Source: Rhodopseudomonas palustris (GTDB lineage: Bacteria > Pseudomonadota > Alphaproteobacteria > Rhizobiales > Xanthobacteraceae). Taken from it: a DNA stretch of 64,000 nucleotides. Location of the stretch: the NCBI RefSeq assembly GCF_013415845.1, contig NZ_CP058907.1:186001-250000 (forward strand), given 5' to 3'. Every line of letters starts with the position of its first letter. The stretch's first letter is position 1. This document shows, piece by piece, positions 12,484-21,923 of this stretch. The position numbers and the translations under genes were made by a program. The notes beneath the pieces are model-generated. The model did no database searches. It worked only from the letters and a program-made list of their open reading frames with translations, and was not told the DNA's origin.

Positions 12484-13455
12484 ATGGCCCCCTCCAAATC
12501 CGCGCCTCCGCCTCTCGAACTCAGCTGTGCGGCCGCAGATCTCACCGCCGAGATGACAAAATGGCTGTCGCATCTGCGGGCCGAGCGGCGGCTGTCGGGC
12601 AAGACGCTGGAAGCCTATGCGCGCGACGTACGGCAGTTTCTGCAATTCCTGGCGGGGCATTGGGGCGGCGAAGTCACGCTCGGCCGGTTCGCACGGCTGG
12701 AGGCGACCGACGTCCGCGCCTTCATGGCGGCGCGGCGGGCGGACGAGATCGCGGGGCGCTCGCTGATGCGCGCGCTGGCGGGCATGCGTTCGTTCGGGCG
12801 CTTTCTCGAACGCGAAGGCAAGGGGCGGGTCGGCGCGCTGGCCTCGGTGCGGGCGCCGAAGATCAAGAAAAGCCTGCCGAAGCCGCTGCCGATCGCGGCC
12901 GCCAAGCGGCTTGCGGACGCCGACGAGCGCGCCGGCGAGGAGCGCGAGACCTGGGTGCTGATTCGCGACGCCGCCGTGATGGCGCTGCTGTACGGCTCCG
13001 GCCTGCGTATCTCCGAAGCGCTCGGCCTGAAGCGCCGTGACGTGCCGGCGCCCGGCAAGGGCGACACCCTGATCGTGCACGGCAAAGGCAACAAAACCCG
13101 CATGGTGCCGGTGCTGCAGAACGTGCTCGCGCAGATCGCCGAGTATGCAGCGGCCTGCCCCTACAACCTGCCGCCGGATGGACCGATGTTCGTGGGGGCC
13201 CGCGGCGGGCCGCTCAGTCCGCGAATCATTCAGCTGGCGATGGAACGGCTGCGCGGCGGACTCGGGCTGCCGGACAGCGCAACGCCCCACGCGCTGCGGC
13301 ATTCGTTTGCGACGCATTTGCTTAGTCGCGGCGGCGACCTGCGCGCCATCCAGGAATTACTCGGTCACGCCTCGCTGTCGACCACACAGGTCTATACCGG
13401 CATTGATACCGAGCGGCTGCTGGAAGTCTATAACAGCGCCCATCCGCGGGCCTGA
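12484..13455 (+). CDS. xerC: Tyrosine recombinase XerC
   Basis: From ATG 12484 this is 323 residues. The open frame extends to 12340, but those 48 residues are a translated palindromic repeat, so the later start is preferred; no strong ribosome site is visible and 12442 is an alternative. The N-terminal SAM-like core-binding domain is at about 25-110. Catalytic residues are Arg175 (GLRISE), Lys201 (GKGNKTR), His269 and Arg272 (HALRH), His295 (LGHAS) and Tyr304. The ending VYNSAHPRA is typical of XerC rather than XerD. XerC with XerD resolves chromosome dimers at dif. Confidence 0.93.
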   Translation: MAPSKSAPPPLELSCAAADLTAEMTKWLSHLRAERRLSGKTLEAYARDVRQFLQFLAGHWGGEVTLGRFARLEATDVRAFMAARRADEIAGRSLMRALAGMRSFGRFLEREGKGRVGALASVRAPKIKKSLPKPLPIAAAKRLADADERAGEERETWVLIRDAAVMALLYGSGLRISEALGLKRRDVPAPGKGDTLIVHGKGNKTRMVPVLQNVLAQIAEYAAACPYNLPPDGPMFVGARGGPLSPRIIQLAMERLRGGLGLPDSATPHALRHSFATHLLSRGGDLRAIQELLGHASLSTTQVYTGIDTERLLEVYNSAHPRA

Positions 13456-13595
13456 GCGGCGGACGGGGTTGGGCTAAGCTGTTAGTCCGGTGCCGGCGGC
13501 CTTGACCCTGCCATTTATCCAACTGACAAGATCGCGGTGCTACAAGGCCTGCTCGACGCAGGCGCAATGATTGCTGTGACAGGAGATTCCGGACG

Positions 13596-14186
13596 ATGGG
13601 GGCGCACGAAAGCATGGAGCACGCGGAGCATGCCGAGCATGCATCGGGCTCCAACAAGGGCATCGCGCTGCTGATTTCAGTGATCGCGCTGTTCCTGGCG
13701 TTCTCAGAAACGCTCGGCAAAGGTGCGCAGACCGAAGCTCTCGCCAAGAACGTCGAAGCTTCCAACCTGTGGGCGTTCTTCCAGGCCAAGAGCATCCGTC
13801 GAACCACGGTGCAGGCGGTATCCGAACACGCGCGACTCAGCCTCGGCACCGTACCGGACGAGGCCACCAAGGCGGCGCTGCAGAAGCAGATCGACGACTG
13901 GCAGAAGACCGCGGCGCGTTATCGCTCCGAGCCGGAGACCGGCGAAGGCTCCGAACAGCTCGCAGAACGAGCCAAGCACGCCGAACATGAGCGCGACCTG
14001 GCGATGGCCCGCTACCATCACTACGAAGTCGCCTCGGCGGCCTTCCAGATCGGCATCGTGCTGGCGTCGGCGACGATCATCACCGGCATGATGGTGCTGG
14101 CCTGGCTGTCGGGCCTGCTGGCGGTCGGCGGCCTCGGTTTCATGGCGATCGGCCTGCTCGCGCCGCACGCCGTGCATCTGATGTGA
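13596..14186 (+). CDS. DUF4337-family membrane protein
   Basis: This 196-residue protein has a short His/Glu-rich N-terminus (MEHAEHAEHAS), one predicted membrane helix at about 24-43, a soluble middle (about 60-145) with charged helices, and two closely spaced helices at about 150-190. This is the layout of DUF4337 proteins, whose function is unknown. An AGGAG site precedes ATG 13596. It ends at a hairpin shared with the convergent gene at 14251. Confidence 0.75.
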   Translation: MGAHESMEHAEHAEHASGSNKGIALLISVIALFLAFSETLGKGAQTEALAKNVEASNLWAFFQAKSIRRTTVQAVSEHARLSLGTVPDEATKAALQKQIDDWQKTAARYRSEPETGEGSEQLAERAKHAEHERDLAMARYHHYEVASAAFQIGIVLASATIITGMMVLAWLSGLLAVGGLGFMAIGLLAPHAVHLM

Positions 14187-14198
14187 GCCAAGAAGAAA

Positions 14199-14229
14199 AT
14201 CGCGCGGACCGAGCCTCGGTTCGCGCGAT
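14199..14229. terminator. Hairpin terminator between convergent genes
   Basis: A nearly perfect palindrome with arms ATCGCGCGGACCGAG and CTCGGTTCGCGCGAT has A-rich sequence on its left and lies between convergent stop codons at 14186 and 14251. It can act in both directions. The leftward tract (AAAA before the stem) gives UUUU for the minus-strand transcript. Confidence 0.6.
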
Positions 14230-14250
14230 GAGACGATTTGAATCCTGAAC

Positions 14251-14793
14251 CTACCGCGCCGTGCGGATGCGCCGGCGGAGCGCGCCGATCCGGCGCAGCA
14301 CCTTCGATCCCCAGCCGTCGCCGTCACCCTTCAGCAGCTCGGCGAGCTTGGCCCGGATCTGCGCCATGATCGGCGCCACGATGGCATGCGCCTTGGCGCG
14401 CAGCTCGATCACCCAGCGATAGGTCGCGGCGAACCAGCGAAGCTGCAGCAGCTTCGGCTTGGTGACGTCGAAGATGAAGGCGGCGACGCCGAGACCGAAC
14501 ACCTGGGCGGCCGCGAAGATTCCGAGGCCGGCGATCCAGTGGCCTTGGGCGATCAGCGCCAGCGCGAACAGCTTCAGCGGATACAGCGGCGCCACCGGCA
14601 CGAGAAATACCGGCAGCGTCATCGCGGGCGACAGACGGTCGACCCAGCGCGCCAGCCGCTCCTTGAGCTCGCACAGCGGAATCAGCGCAACGATGCGCGC
14701 AATCAGCGGCTCGACGTGGTCCCAGAACCACGCCTCGATCAGGAAAAGAACCGCCAGCAGCACCCACAGGGGCTGCCACAACCGACCTTTCAT
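14251..14793 (-). CDS. Hypothetical inner-membrane protein
   Basis: This 180-residue protein starts at ATG 14793 (MKGRLWQPLWVLLAVLFLIEAWFW); a nine-residue upstream extension is less likely. There are two or three hydrophobic segments (about 8-25, 57-78 and 88-108), then a basic C-terminal tail rich in Arg and Lys. A short helix between the first two segments (LCELKERLARWVDRL) is amphipathic. I do not recognise a family. It lies just downstream of lpdA in the same orientation and may be on the same transcript. Confidence 0.6.
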   Translation of the reverse strand: MKGRLWQPLWVLLAVLFLIEAWFWDHVEPLIARIVALIPLCELKERLARWVDRLSPAMTLPVFLVPVAPLYPLKLFALALIAQGHWIAGLGIFAAAQVFGLGVAAFIFDVTKPKLLQLRWFAATYRWVIELRAKAHAIVAPIMAQIRAKLAELLKGDGDGWGSKVLRRIGALRRRIRTAR

Positions 14794-14833
14794 CACGCCA
14801 CCATCCGTCGCGCCGGCCAACGCCGGCCCTCTG

Positions 14834-16237
14834 TCACATATGGATGGCGCGCTTACCGACCGTAAGGGCGGCTTCCTTGATGGCCTCCGAGCGGGTCGGA
14901 TGGGCGTGGCAGGTGCGGGCCAGATCTTCGGCAGAGCCGCCGAACTCCATCAGCACGGCCGCTTCGTGGATCATCTCGCCGGCCTCACGGCCGATGATGT
15001 GGACGCCGAGAACACGGTCAGTCTTGGCGTCGGCCAAGATCTTCACAAAGCCGTCGGTGGTCTGGTTGACCTTGGAGCGGCCGTTGGCGGTGAACGGGAA
15101 TTTCCCGACCGTATAGGCGACGCCGGCCTGCTTGAGGTCCTCTTCGGTCTTGCCGACGCTCGACACTTCCGGCGTCGTGTAGACCACGCCCGGAATGACG
15201 TCGTAATTGACGTGGCCGGCCTTGCCGGCGATCAACTCGGCAACCGCAACGCCTTCGTCCTCGGCCTTGTGGGCCAGCATCGGGCCGCGCACCACGTCGC
15301 CGATCGCGTACACGCCCTTGAGGCTGGTGGCGAAGTGGTCGTCGATCACCACCCGGCCGCGCTCGTCGAGCGCAACGCCGGCCTCCTTTAGGCCGAGGCC
15401 TTCGGTGTAGGGGACGCGGCCGATCGCGACCAGCACCACGTCGGCTTCCAGCGTTTCCGGATTGCCACCGGCCGCCGCCTCGACCTTCACGGCAAGCTTG
15501 GCACCCGAGGTGTCGACACCGGTGACCTTGGCGCCGAGCTTGAACGCAAAGCCCTGCTTCTCGAGGATGCGCTGGAATTGCTTGACCACCTCACCGTCCA
15601 TGCCCGGCAGGATGCGGTCAAGGAATTCGACCACGGTGACCTCGGCGCCGAGGCGGCGCCACACCGAGCCGAGCTCGAGCCCGATGACGCCGGCGCCGAC
15701 CACGATCAGCTTGCCCGGGACCTTGTCGAGCGACAGCGCGCCGGTGGACGACACCACCCGCTTCTCATCGATCTCGATGCCCTTGAGCTGAGCCACCGCC
15801 GAGCCGGAGGCGATCACGATGGATTTGGTGTCGACGCTGGTGGCCTTGCCGTCGGCGCCCGTCACCTCGACCTTGCCGGTGCCGAGGATCTTGCCCTTGC
15901 CGACCAGCACGTCGATCTTGTTCTTCTTCATCAGGTATTCGACGCCTTTGACGTTGCCGTCGATACCCTGCTGCTTGAAGTTCATCATCGCCGGCAGATC
16001 GAGGTTCGGGGCCGGCACGCCGATGCCCATCTTGGCAAACGAATGCCCGGCCTCCTCGAACAGCTCGGAGGCGTGGAGCAGCGCCTTCGACGGCATGCAG
16101 CCGACGTTGAGGCAGGTACCGCCGAGCGTGGCGTTTTTCTCGACCACCGCCACCTTGAGGCCGAGTTGCGCCGCGCGAATCGCGCAGACGTAGCCGCCGG
16201 GGCCGGTGCCGATGACGACGAGATCGTAGGTGGCCAT
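14834..16237 (-). CDS. lpdA: Dihydrolipoyl dehydrogenase (E3)
   Basis: This 467-residue flavoprotein has the FAD-binding GTGPGG motif at residues 10-15, the redox-active disulfide Cys42/Cys47 in [13 protein letters not shown], a second Rossmann motif in the NAD domain ([14 protein letters not shown]), and the active-site His446 in [10 protein letters not shown]3 reoxidises the lipoyl groups of 2-oxo acid dehydrogenase complexes. Its position downstream of sucA and sucB points to the 2-oxoglutarate dehydrogenase complex as its main client. It is separated from sucB by a MAPEG and an SDR gene in the same orientation. Confidence 0.98.
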   Translation of the reverse strand: MATYDLVVIGTGPGGYVCAIRAAQLGLKVAVVEKNATLGGTCLNVGCMPSKALLHASELFEEAGHSFAKMGIGVPAPNLDLPAMMNFKQQGIDGNVKGVEYLMKKNKIDVLVGKGKILGTGKVEVTGADGKATSVDTKSIVIASGSAVAQLKGIEIDEKRVVSSTGALSLDKVPGKLIVVGAGVIGLELGSVWRRLGAEVTVVEFLDRILPGMDGEVVKQFQRILEKQGFAFKLGAKVTGVDTSGAKLAVKVEAAAGGNPETLEADVVLVAIGRVPYTEGLGLKEAGVALDERGRVVIDDHFATSLKGVYAIGDVVRGPMLAHKAEDEGVAVAELIAGKAGHVNYDVIPGVVYTTPEVSSVGKTEEDLKQAGVAYTVGKFPFTANGRSKVNQTTDGFVKILADAKTDRVLGVHIIGREAGEMIHEAAVLMEFGGSAEDLARTCHAHPTRSEAIKEAALTVGKRAIHM

Positions 16238-16268
16238 AGTTCAATCCTGTGAGTTGGCGCCGGCGCGA

Positions 16269-17015
16269 CTATCGTCCCCCCGACACGTCGATGATGGCGC
16301 TGGTGACATAGGAGGCCTCGTCGGACAGCAGCCAGACGACGGCGTTGGCGATTTCCTCGGCGCGGCCGACGCGCTTCATCGGCACGTTGACGCTGAGCCG
16401 ATGCGCGCGTTCCGGATCGCCGCCCGAGGCGTGGATCTCGGTATCGATCAATCCAGGCCGGATCGCCGCGACGCGAATGCCTTCGCCGGCGACTTCGTGG
16501 CCGAGCCCGACCGTAAAGGAGTCGACCGCACCCTTGGAGGCCGCGTAGTCGACATAGGTATTTGGCGAGCCGAGTTTGGCCGCGACCGATGACAGATTGA
16601 CGATGACGCCGCCCTTACCGCCGTGCCGGGTCGACATCCGCTTCACCGCCTCACGCGCGCACAGAATGCTGCCGGTGACGTTAACCGCCATCATCCGCTG
16701 AATGCGTTCGGCCGACATCTCGTCGACCCGCGCGGTCGGGCCGACGATGCCGGCATTATTGACCAGGGCGCCGAGCGGACCGAACGCGTCCGCGGCAGCG
16801 AACAGCGCAAGAATATCGGCTTCGCTGCCGACGTCGCATTTCACCGCGATAGCCTTGCCATTGCTGGCTGCGATCTCGGCCACCACCTCGTCGGCCGCCG
16901 CGGCATTACTGGCGTAGCCGACCACGACCTTGAAGCCGCGCTTCGCACAACCCAGCGCGGTGGCGCGGCCGATGCCGCGGCTGCCTCCGGTGATGATGAC
17001 GACGCGATCGTTCAT
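16269..17015 (-). CDS. SDR-family oxidoreductase, Rossmann fold
   Basis: This 248-residue classical short-chain dehydrogenase has TGGSRGIG at residues 9-16, NNAG at 86-89, Ser142/143 and the catalytic pair Tyr157-xxx-Lys161 (YAASK). The Asp/Ala pattern after the second strand (GYASNAAAADEV) suggests NADP rather than NAD. The substrate is unknown. It starts 8 bp after the MAPEG stop and lies in the gap between sucB and lpdA, so it is probably cotranscribed with them. Several related proteins are annotated as glucose dehydrogenase or acyl-carrier-protein reductase, but nothing here supports a specific reaction. Confidence 0.9.
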   Translation of the reverse strand: MNDRVVIITGGSRGIGRATALGCAKRGFKVVVGYASNAAAADEVVAEIAASNGKAIAVKCDVGSEADILALFAAADAFGPLGALVNNAGIVGPTARVDEMSAERIQRMMAVNVTGSILCAREAVKRMSTRHGGKGGVIVNLSSVAAKLGSPNTYVDYAASKGAVDSFTVGLGHEVAGEGIRVAAIRPGLIDTEIHASGGDPERAHRLSVNVPMKRVGRAEEIANAVVWLLSDEASYVTSAIIDVSGGR

Positions 17016-17022
17016 CGGCTCC

Positions 17023-17424
17023 TCAGCTCAACAGGCGGACCAGCATCGCGATCAGCGCCAATAGCGACACGAACCAGACAATGCTGCGGGCGAACGGGAT
17101 TTCGACGATGTACAGCGGTGCATACAATGCGCGGGCGATCAGCCAGACCACCGAGGCCGTGGCAGCGTAGCCGCCCGCCTTGCCGGTGATCGCCAAAGCC
17201 AGCGCCAGACCGACGAACGCCGGATAGGTTTCGAGCAGATTGCGGAAGGCCCGGTTGGCGCGGCCGGCAAACCGTCCCGTCGGCGTTCGTAGCTCGTCTC
17301 GGGGACCTGCCTGATAGTCGCCGCCAAGCTCCATGGTGGTCGGGATGGAAGCCAGGAACATCTGCACGATCAGCAGCACCACGCTCCAGCCCAGCACCGT
17401 GATCTCGGTCGGCATCGGCGGCAT
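17023..17424 (-). CDS. MAPEG-family membrane protein
   Basis: This 133-residue protein starts at ATG 17424 with GGGGGA as ribosome site; the frame extends to 17472 without support. It has four hydrophobic segments (about 8-27, 66-84, 88-105 and 113-131) and the MAPEG signature region RANRAFRNLLETYPAFV. MAPEG proteins (membrane-associated eicosanoid and glutathione metabolism) have no settled role in bacteria. It lies between sucB and the SDR gene in the same orientation. Confidence 0.85.
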   Translation of the reverse strand: MPPMPTEITVLGWSVVLLIVQMFLASIPTTMELGGDYQAGPRDELRTPTGRFAGRANRAFRNLLETYPAFVGLALALAITGKAGGYAATASVVWLIARALYAPLYIVEIPFARSIVWFVSLLALIAMLVRLLS

Positions 17425-17483
17425 CGTTTCCCCCAAGGTGAGCGGCGGCGCACAGGAGCACGCCGCCGGCACTTACTCCAGTG

Positions 17484-18734
17484 TCAGAGATCCAGCACCA
17501 AGCGCGCCGGGTCTTCCAGGCTCTCCTTGACGCGAACCAGGAAGGTCACGGCTTCCTTGCCGTCGATCACTCGGTGATCATAGCTCAGCGCCAAATACAT
17601 CATCGGGCGCACTTCGATCTTGCCGCCGATCACAACCGGGCGTTCCTGGATTTTGTGCATGCCGAGAATGCCGGACTGCGGCGCATTCAGGATCGGGGTC
17701 GACATCAGCGACCCGTAGATTCCGCCGTTGGTGATCGTGAAGGTACCGCCCTGCATCTCCTCGATCTTGAGCTGACCGTCACGAGCACGCTTGCCGTAGT
17801 CGACGATGCTCTTTTCGATGTCGGCGATCGACTTCTCGTCGCAGTCGCGCACCACCGGGACCACGAGGCCCTTGTCGGTGCCGACGGCGACGCCGATGTG
17901 GTAGTAGTTCTTGTAGATCAGGTCGGTGCCGTCCATCTCGGCGTTCACCGCCGGGATATCCTTCAGGGCCTGAACGCAGGCCTTGGTGAAGAAGCCCATG
18001 AAGCCGAGCTTGGCGCCGTGCTTCTTCTCGAACACGTCCTTGTACTGCGCGCGCAGCGCCATGACGTTGGTCATGTCGACCTCGTTGAAGGTCGTCAGCA
18101 TCGCGGCGGTGTTCTGCACTTCCTTCAGGCGGCGCGCGATGGTCTGGCGCAGCCGGGTCATTTTCACCCGCTCTTCGCGTGCGGCGTCGTCGGCCGGAGA
18201 CGGCCCGCGGACCTGCACCGCGGCGGCAGGCTGATTGACCGGGGTCGGCGCCGAGGCCGCCTTCTCAATCGCCGCCAGCATATCGCCCTTGGTGACGCGG
18301 CCGTCCTTACCGGAGCCTGGCACGGTCGAGGCGTCGACGCCGCTCTCGGTTGACAGCCGGCGCACCGACGGCGCCAGCGGCGCATCGGACGGCGGAGCCT
18401 TGGCGGCGGGAGCAGCCGCAGGGGCCGGTGCGGTCGGGGCAGGCGCAGCCGGGGCCGCGGCCTTCGCCGGAGCAGCGGCGGCCGGCTTGGCCGGCGCCGC
18501 GCCATCGGTGATCTGGCCGAGCAGCGCGCCGACCGCGACGGTCTCGCCGTCCTTGGCGACGATTTCGCCGAGCGTACCGGCCGACGGGGCCGGCACCTCG
18601 ATGGTCACCTTGTCGGTTTCGAGCTCGACGAGCGGCTCATCGACAGCCACCGCCTCGCCAGGCTTCTTGAACCAGCGGCCGATGGTCGCCTCGGTCACCG
18701 ATTCACCGAGCGTCGGAACGCGAATTTCAGTCAT
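17484..18734 (-). CDS. sucB: Dihydrolipoyllysine succinyltransferase (E2 of 2-oxoglutarate dehydrogenase)
   Basis: This 416-residue protein begins with one lipoyl domain whose modified Lys is residue 42 (ETDKVTIE). An Ala/Pro-rich linker (about 78-120) follows, then a peripheral-subunit-binding domain ([20 protein letters not shown]) and the catalytic domain, with His387 and Asp391 in DHRVIDG. It transfers the succinyl group to CoA and forms the core of the complex. It lies downstream of sucA, separated by a terminator-like hairpin. Confidence 0.98.
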   Translation of the reverse strand: MTEIRVPTLGESVTEATIGRWFKKPGEAVAVDEPLVELETDKVTIEVPAPSAGTLGEIVAKDGETVAVGALLGQITDGAAPAKPAAAAPAKAAAPAAPAPTAPAPAAAPAAKAPPSDAPLAPSVRRLSTESGVDASTVPGSGKDGRVTKGDMLAAIEKAASAPTPVNQPAAAVQVRGPSPADDAAREERVKMTRLRQTIARRLKEVQNTAAMLTTFNEVDMTNVMALRAQYKDVFEKKHGAKLGFMGFFTKACVQALKDIPAVNAEMDGTDLIYKNYYHIGVAVGTDKGLVVPVVRDCDEKSIADIEKSIVDYGKRARDGQLKIEEMQGGTFTITNGGIYGSLMSTPILNAPQSGILGMHKIQERPVVIGGKIEVRPMMYLALSYDHRVIDGKEAVTFLVRVKESLEDPARLVLDL

Positions 18735-18798
18735 CGTCTTCGTCCTTTTGCAGCGTCGCGGCTGTCGCGCCGGCGCCCGCCCCGTGATCCAAACTCAG

Positions 18799-18832
18799 GA
18801 AAAACCGAAGGGCCGCCGTCAGGCGGCGGCCC
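18799..18832 (-). terminator. Hairpin with U tract between sucA and sucB
   Basis: On the minus strand, arms GGGCCGCCG and CGGCGGCCC with a 5-nt loop are followed by TTCGGTTTTT. It is 7 bp downstream of the sucA stop. Since sucB lies beyond it in the same direction, it may cause partial termination and set the E1 to E2 ratio. Confidence 0.65.
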
Positions 18833-18838
18833 GATGCG

Positions 18839-21796
18839 TCAACGCAACGCTTCGTCGAGGAACGCCTTGAGCTGCGCGAGGTGCTTCGACATCAGGCCGG
18901 TCGCAGTCGCCGCCGAGGCGGCGCGGCCGACGTAACGCGGCCGGCGATGCTTGGCTTCGATCTGGTTCTGCACCCACTCCAGATACGGCTCGATGAAGTG
19001 CCAGCCGCCCATGTTGCGCGGCTCCTCCTGACACCACACCAGCTCCGCATCCTTGAAGCGCGACAGCTCATGCACCAGCGTCTTCACCGGCACCGGATAG
19101 AGCTGCTCGACGCGCAGCAGATAGACGTCGTCGATGCCGCGCTTTTCGCGCTCGTCGTAGAGGTCGTAATAGACCTTGCCGGAGCACACCACGACGCGAC
19201 GGATCTTGGCGTCCGCCACCAGCTTGGTCTTGTCGTCCGGCAGCGTCTGCGCGTCGTCGAGCAGCACGCGGTGGAAGCTGGTATCGGGGCCGAGTTCTTC
19301 GAGCCGCGAGATCGCCCGCTTGTGGCGGAGCAGCGACTTCGGCGTCATCAGGATCAGGGGCTTGCGGATCTCGCGCTTGAGCTGACGGCGGAGCGCATGG
19401 AAGTAGTTCGCCGGAGTGGTCGGATACACCACCTGCATGTTGTCTTCGGCGCACATCTGCAGATAGCGCTCGAGGCGGGCCGAGGAGTGCTCCGGTCCCT
19501 GGCCCTCGTAGCCGTGCGGCAGCAGGCAGACCAGACCCGACATGCGCAGCCACTTGCGCTCGCCCGACGAGATGAACTGGTCGAACAGCACTTGGGCGCC
19601 GTTGGCGAAATCGCCGAACTGGGCTTCCCACAGCGTCAGCGCGTTCGGCTCGGCCAGCGAATAGCCGTATTCGAAGCCAAGCACCGCCTCTTCGGACAGC
19701 AGCGAGTTGATCACCTCATAGTGGCCTTGGTCGGGCGAGAGGTGATTGAACGGGGTGTAGCGGGTCTCGTCTTCCTGATCGATCAGCACCGAATGGCGCT
19801 GCGAGAAGGTGCCGCGTTCGGAGTCCTGGCCCGACAGCCGGATGCGATGGCCTTCCAGCAGCATGGTGCAGAACGCCAGCGCTTCGCCGGTCGCCCAGTC
19901 GAGACCGTTGCCGCTGTCGATCGCGCGGGCGCGGTTTTCGAGGAAGCGCTGCACGGTGCGGTGCAAGCGGAAGCCCTCCGGCACCTTGGTGATCCTGCGG
20001 CCGATTTCCTTGAGGGTCGGCAGGTCGACGCCGGTGATGCCGCGGCGCGGCTCCTCTTCCTGGTCGGCGGACTTGAAGCCGGCCCACTTGCCGTCGAGCC
20101 AGTCGGCCTTGTTCGGCCGATAGCTGGACGCCGCTTCGAATTCGGCATCGAGCCGGGCGCGCCAGTCGGCCCGCGCCTTCTCGACCTCGCCTTCGGTGAT
20201 GACGCCGTCGGCGATCAGGCGCTTGGAGTAGATCTCCAGCGTGGTCGGATGGCCGGCGATCTTGCGGTACATCAGCGGCTGGGTGAACGACGGCTCATCG
20301 CCCTCGTTGTGGCCGTGCCGCCGGTAGCAGAACATGTCGATGACGACAGGCTTGTGGAACTTCTGCCGGTATTCGACCGCGATCTTGGCGGCGAACACCA
20401 CCGCTTCCGGATCGTCGCCGTTCACGTGGAAGATCGGCGCGTCGATCATCTTCGCCACATCCGACGGATACGGCGAGGAGCGCGAATAGCGCGGATAGGT
20501 GGTGAAGCCGATCTGGTTGTTGACGATGAAGTGGATCGAACCGCCGGTGCGGTAGCCCTTCAGATCGGACAAAGCGAAGCACTCGGCGACCACGCCCTGG
20601 CCGGCAAACGCGGCGTCGCCGTGCATCAGCAGCGGCAGCACCGAGATGCGCTCTTCCGGCAGATCGCCATGCTGATCCTGCTTGGCGCGCACCTTGCCGA
20701 GCACCACCGGATCTACGATCTCGAGGTGGGACGGGTTGGCGGTCAGCGACAGGTGGACCTTGTTGTGGTCGAACTCGCGGTCCGACGAGGCGCCGAGGTG
20801 ATATTTGACGTCGCCCGAGCCTTCTACCTCGTCCGGGTTGGCCGAACCGCCCTTGAACTCGTGGAACAGCGCCCGGTGGGCCTTGGCCATCACCTGGGTC
20901 AGCACGTTGAGGCGGCCGCGATGCGGCATGCCGAGCACGATTTCACGGACACCGAGGTTGCCGCCGCGCTTGATGATCTGCTCCAGCGCGGGGATCAGCG
21001 CTTCGCCGCCATCGAGACCGAACCGCTTGGTGCCGGTGAACTTCAGGTCGCAGAACTTCTCGAAGCCTTCGGATTCGATCAGCTTCATCAGGATCGCGCG
21101 ACGGCCCTCGCGGGTGAAGCTGATCTCCTTATCCGGACCTTCGATCCGCTCCTGGATCCAGGCCTTCTGCGCACCGTTGGAGATGTGCAGAAACTCGATG
21201 CCCATGGTCTGGCAGTAGGTGCGCTCGCAGATCGCGACGATCTCGCGGAGCGAGCCGTATTCCAGGCCAAGGACGTGATCGAGGAAGATCTTGCGGTCGA
21301 GATCGGCCTCGGTGAAGCCGTAGGAGCGGATGTCCAGCTCCTCGTGATCCTTCGCCGGCGACAGGCCGAGCGGATCGAGCTTGGCGTGGAAATGGCCGCG
21401 CATCCGGTAGGCGCGGATCAGCATCAGGGCCCGGACCGAGTCGCGGGTAGCCTGCAGCACGTCGGCGGAGGATAGCTCGACGCCGCGGCTCTGAGCCTTG
21501 GCCTGGATCTTCTGGCCGACGGCCTTTTCGACCTGGTTCCAGTTGCCGTCGAGCGCCGAGGTCAGCTCGTCCCGCGGGGTCAGCGGCCAGTTCGCCTGCT
21601 CCCAGGACGGGCCCTCGGCATTCTTCTGGATGTCGCCGGGGGCGTCTTTGAGGCTCCGGAAGAATGCCTGCCAGTCGGCATCAACCGAGGACGGATCGCT
21701 TTCGTACCGAGAGTACAGATCGTCGATATAGGTGGCGTTGGCGCCCTGTAGAAAGGAGGATAGGGCGAAAGCGGCATTCGCGTCCTGGCGAGACAT
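18839..21796 (-). CDS. sucA: 2-oxoglutarate dehydrogenase E1 component
   Basis: This 985-residue ThDP-dependent enzyme has the E1-specific N-terminus (QGANATYIDDLYSRYESDPSSVD), the thiamine-diphosphate fold with MPHRGRLNVL, the SAAFAGQG-type region (HGDAAFAGQGVVAECF) and the NNQIGFTT and YRRHGHNEGDEPSFTQP blocks. The C-terminal domain contains GYEGQGPEHSSARLERYLQ. It decarboxylates 2-oxoglutarate and passes the succinyl group to the E2 lipoyl arm. Length fits the family (about 930-1000). Two inverted repeats lie directly upstream, in the sucD-sucA gap. Confidence 0.99.
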   Translation of the reverse strand: MSRQDANAAFALSSFLQGANATYIDDLYSRYESDPSSVDADWQAFFRSLKDAPGDIQKNAEGPSWEQANWPLTPRDELTSALDGNWNQVEKAVGQKIQAKAQSRGVELSSADVLQATRDSVRALMLIRAYRMRGHFHAKLDPLGLSPAKDHEELDIRSYGFTEADLDRKIFLDHVLGLEYGSLREIVAICERTYCQTMGIEFLHISNGAQKAWIQERIEGPDKEISFTREGRRAILMKLIESEGFEKFCDLKFTGTKRFGLDGGEALIPALEQIIKRGGNLGVREIVLGMPHRGRLNVLTQVMAKAHRALFHEFKGGSANPDEVEGSGDVKYHLGASSDREFDHNKVHLSLTANPSHLEIVDPVVLGKVRAKQDQHGDLPEERISVLPLLMHGDAAFAGQGVVAECFALSDLKGYRTGGSIHFIVNNQIGFTTYPRYSRSSPYPSDVAKMIDAPIFHVNGDDPEAVVFAAKIAVEYRQKFHKPVVIDMFCYRRHGHNEGDEPSFTQPLMYRKIAGHPTTLEIYSKRLIADGVITEGEVEKARADWRARLDAEFEAASSYRPNKADWLDGKWAGFKSADQEEEPRRGITGVDLPTLKEIGRRITKVPEGFRLHRTVQRFLENRARAIDSGNGLDWATGEALAFCTMLLEGHRIRLSGQDSERGTFSQRHSVLIDQEDETRYTPFNHLSPDQGHYEVINSLLSEEAVLGFEYGYSLAEPNALTLWEAQFGDFANGAQVLFDQFISSGERKWLRMSGLVCLLPHGYEGQGPEHSSARLERYLQMCAEDNMQVVYPTTPANYFHALRRQLKREIRKPLILMTPKSLLRHKRAISRLEELGPDTSFHRVLLDDAQTLPDDKTKLVADAKIRRVVVCSGKVYYDLYDEREKRGIDDVYLLRVEQLYPVPVKTLVHELSRFKDAELVWCQEEPRNMGGWHFIEPYLEWVQNQIEAKHRRPRYVGRAASAATATGLMSKHLAQLKAFLDEALR

Positions 21797-21816
21797 GATT
21801 GCTTCCTGATTATGAG

Positions 21817-21860
21817 ATCGCGACTTAATCGCGATAAGCTGATCCGGTTACCGGATCAGC
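21817..21860. promoter_or_regulatory. Two tandem inverted repeats upstream of sucA
   Basis: The first is ATCGCGA-cttaa-TCGCGAT (21817-21835) and the second is GCTGATCCGG-tta-CCGGATCAGC (21838-21860), both perfect. They lie 20-65 bp upstream of the sucA ATG and 63-107 bp past the sucD stop on the minus strand. There is no U tract, so a simple terminator is unlikely. An A/T-rich block just upstream (TAGAATAGGATAAAA on the minus strand) may be a promoter region. An operator, a 5'-leader structure or an RNA-stability element are all possible. Confidence 0.55.
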
Positions 21861-21923
21861 AACATAGTGCACCTTTTATCCTATTCTAGGGAAATGTAAG
21901 CTCGGAACGACACAAGGTTTGAA

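Noticed and set aside
18881..21475. An 864-codon plus-strand open frame
   Set aside because: Antisense to sucA, with no start signal and no domain.
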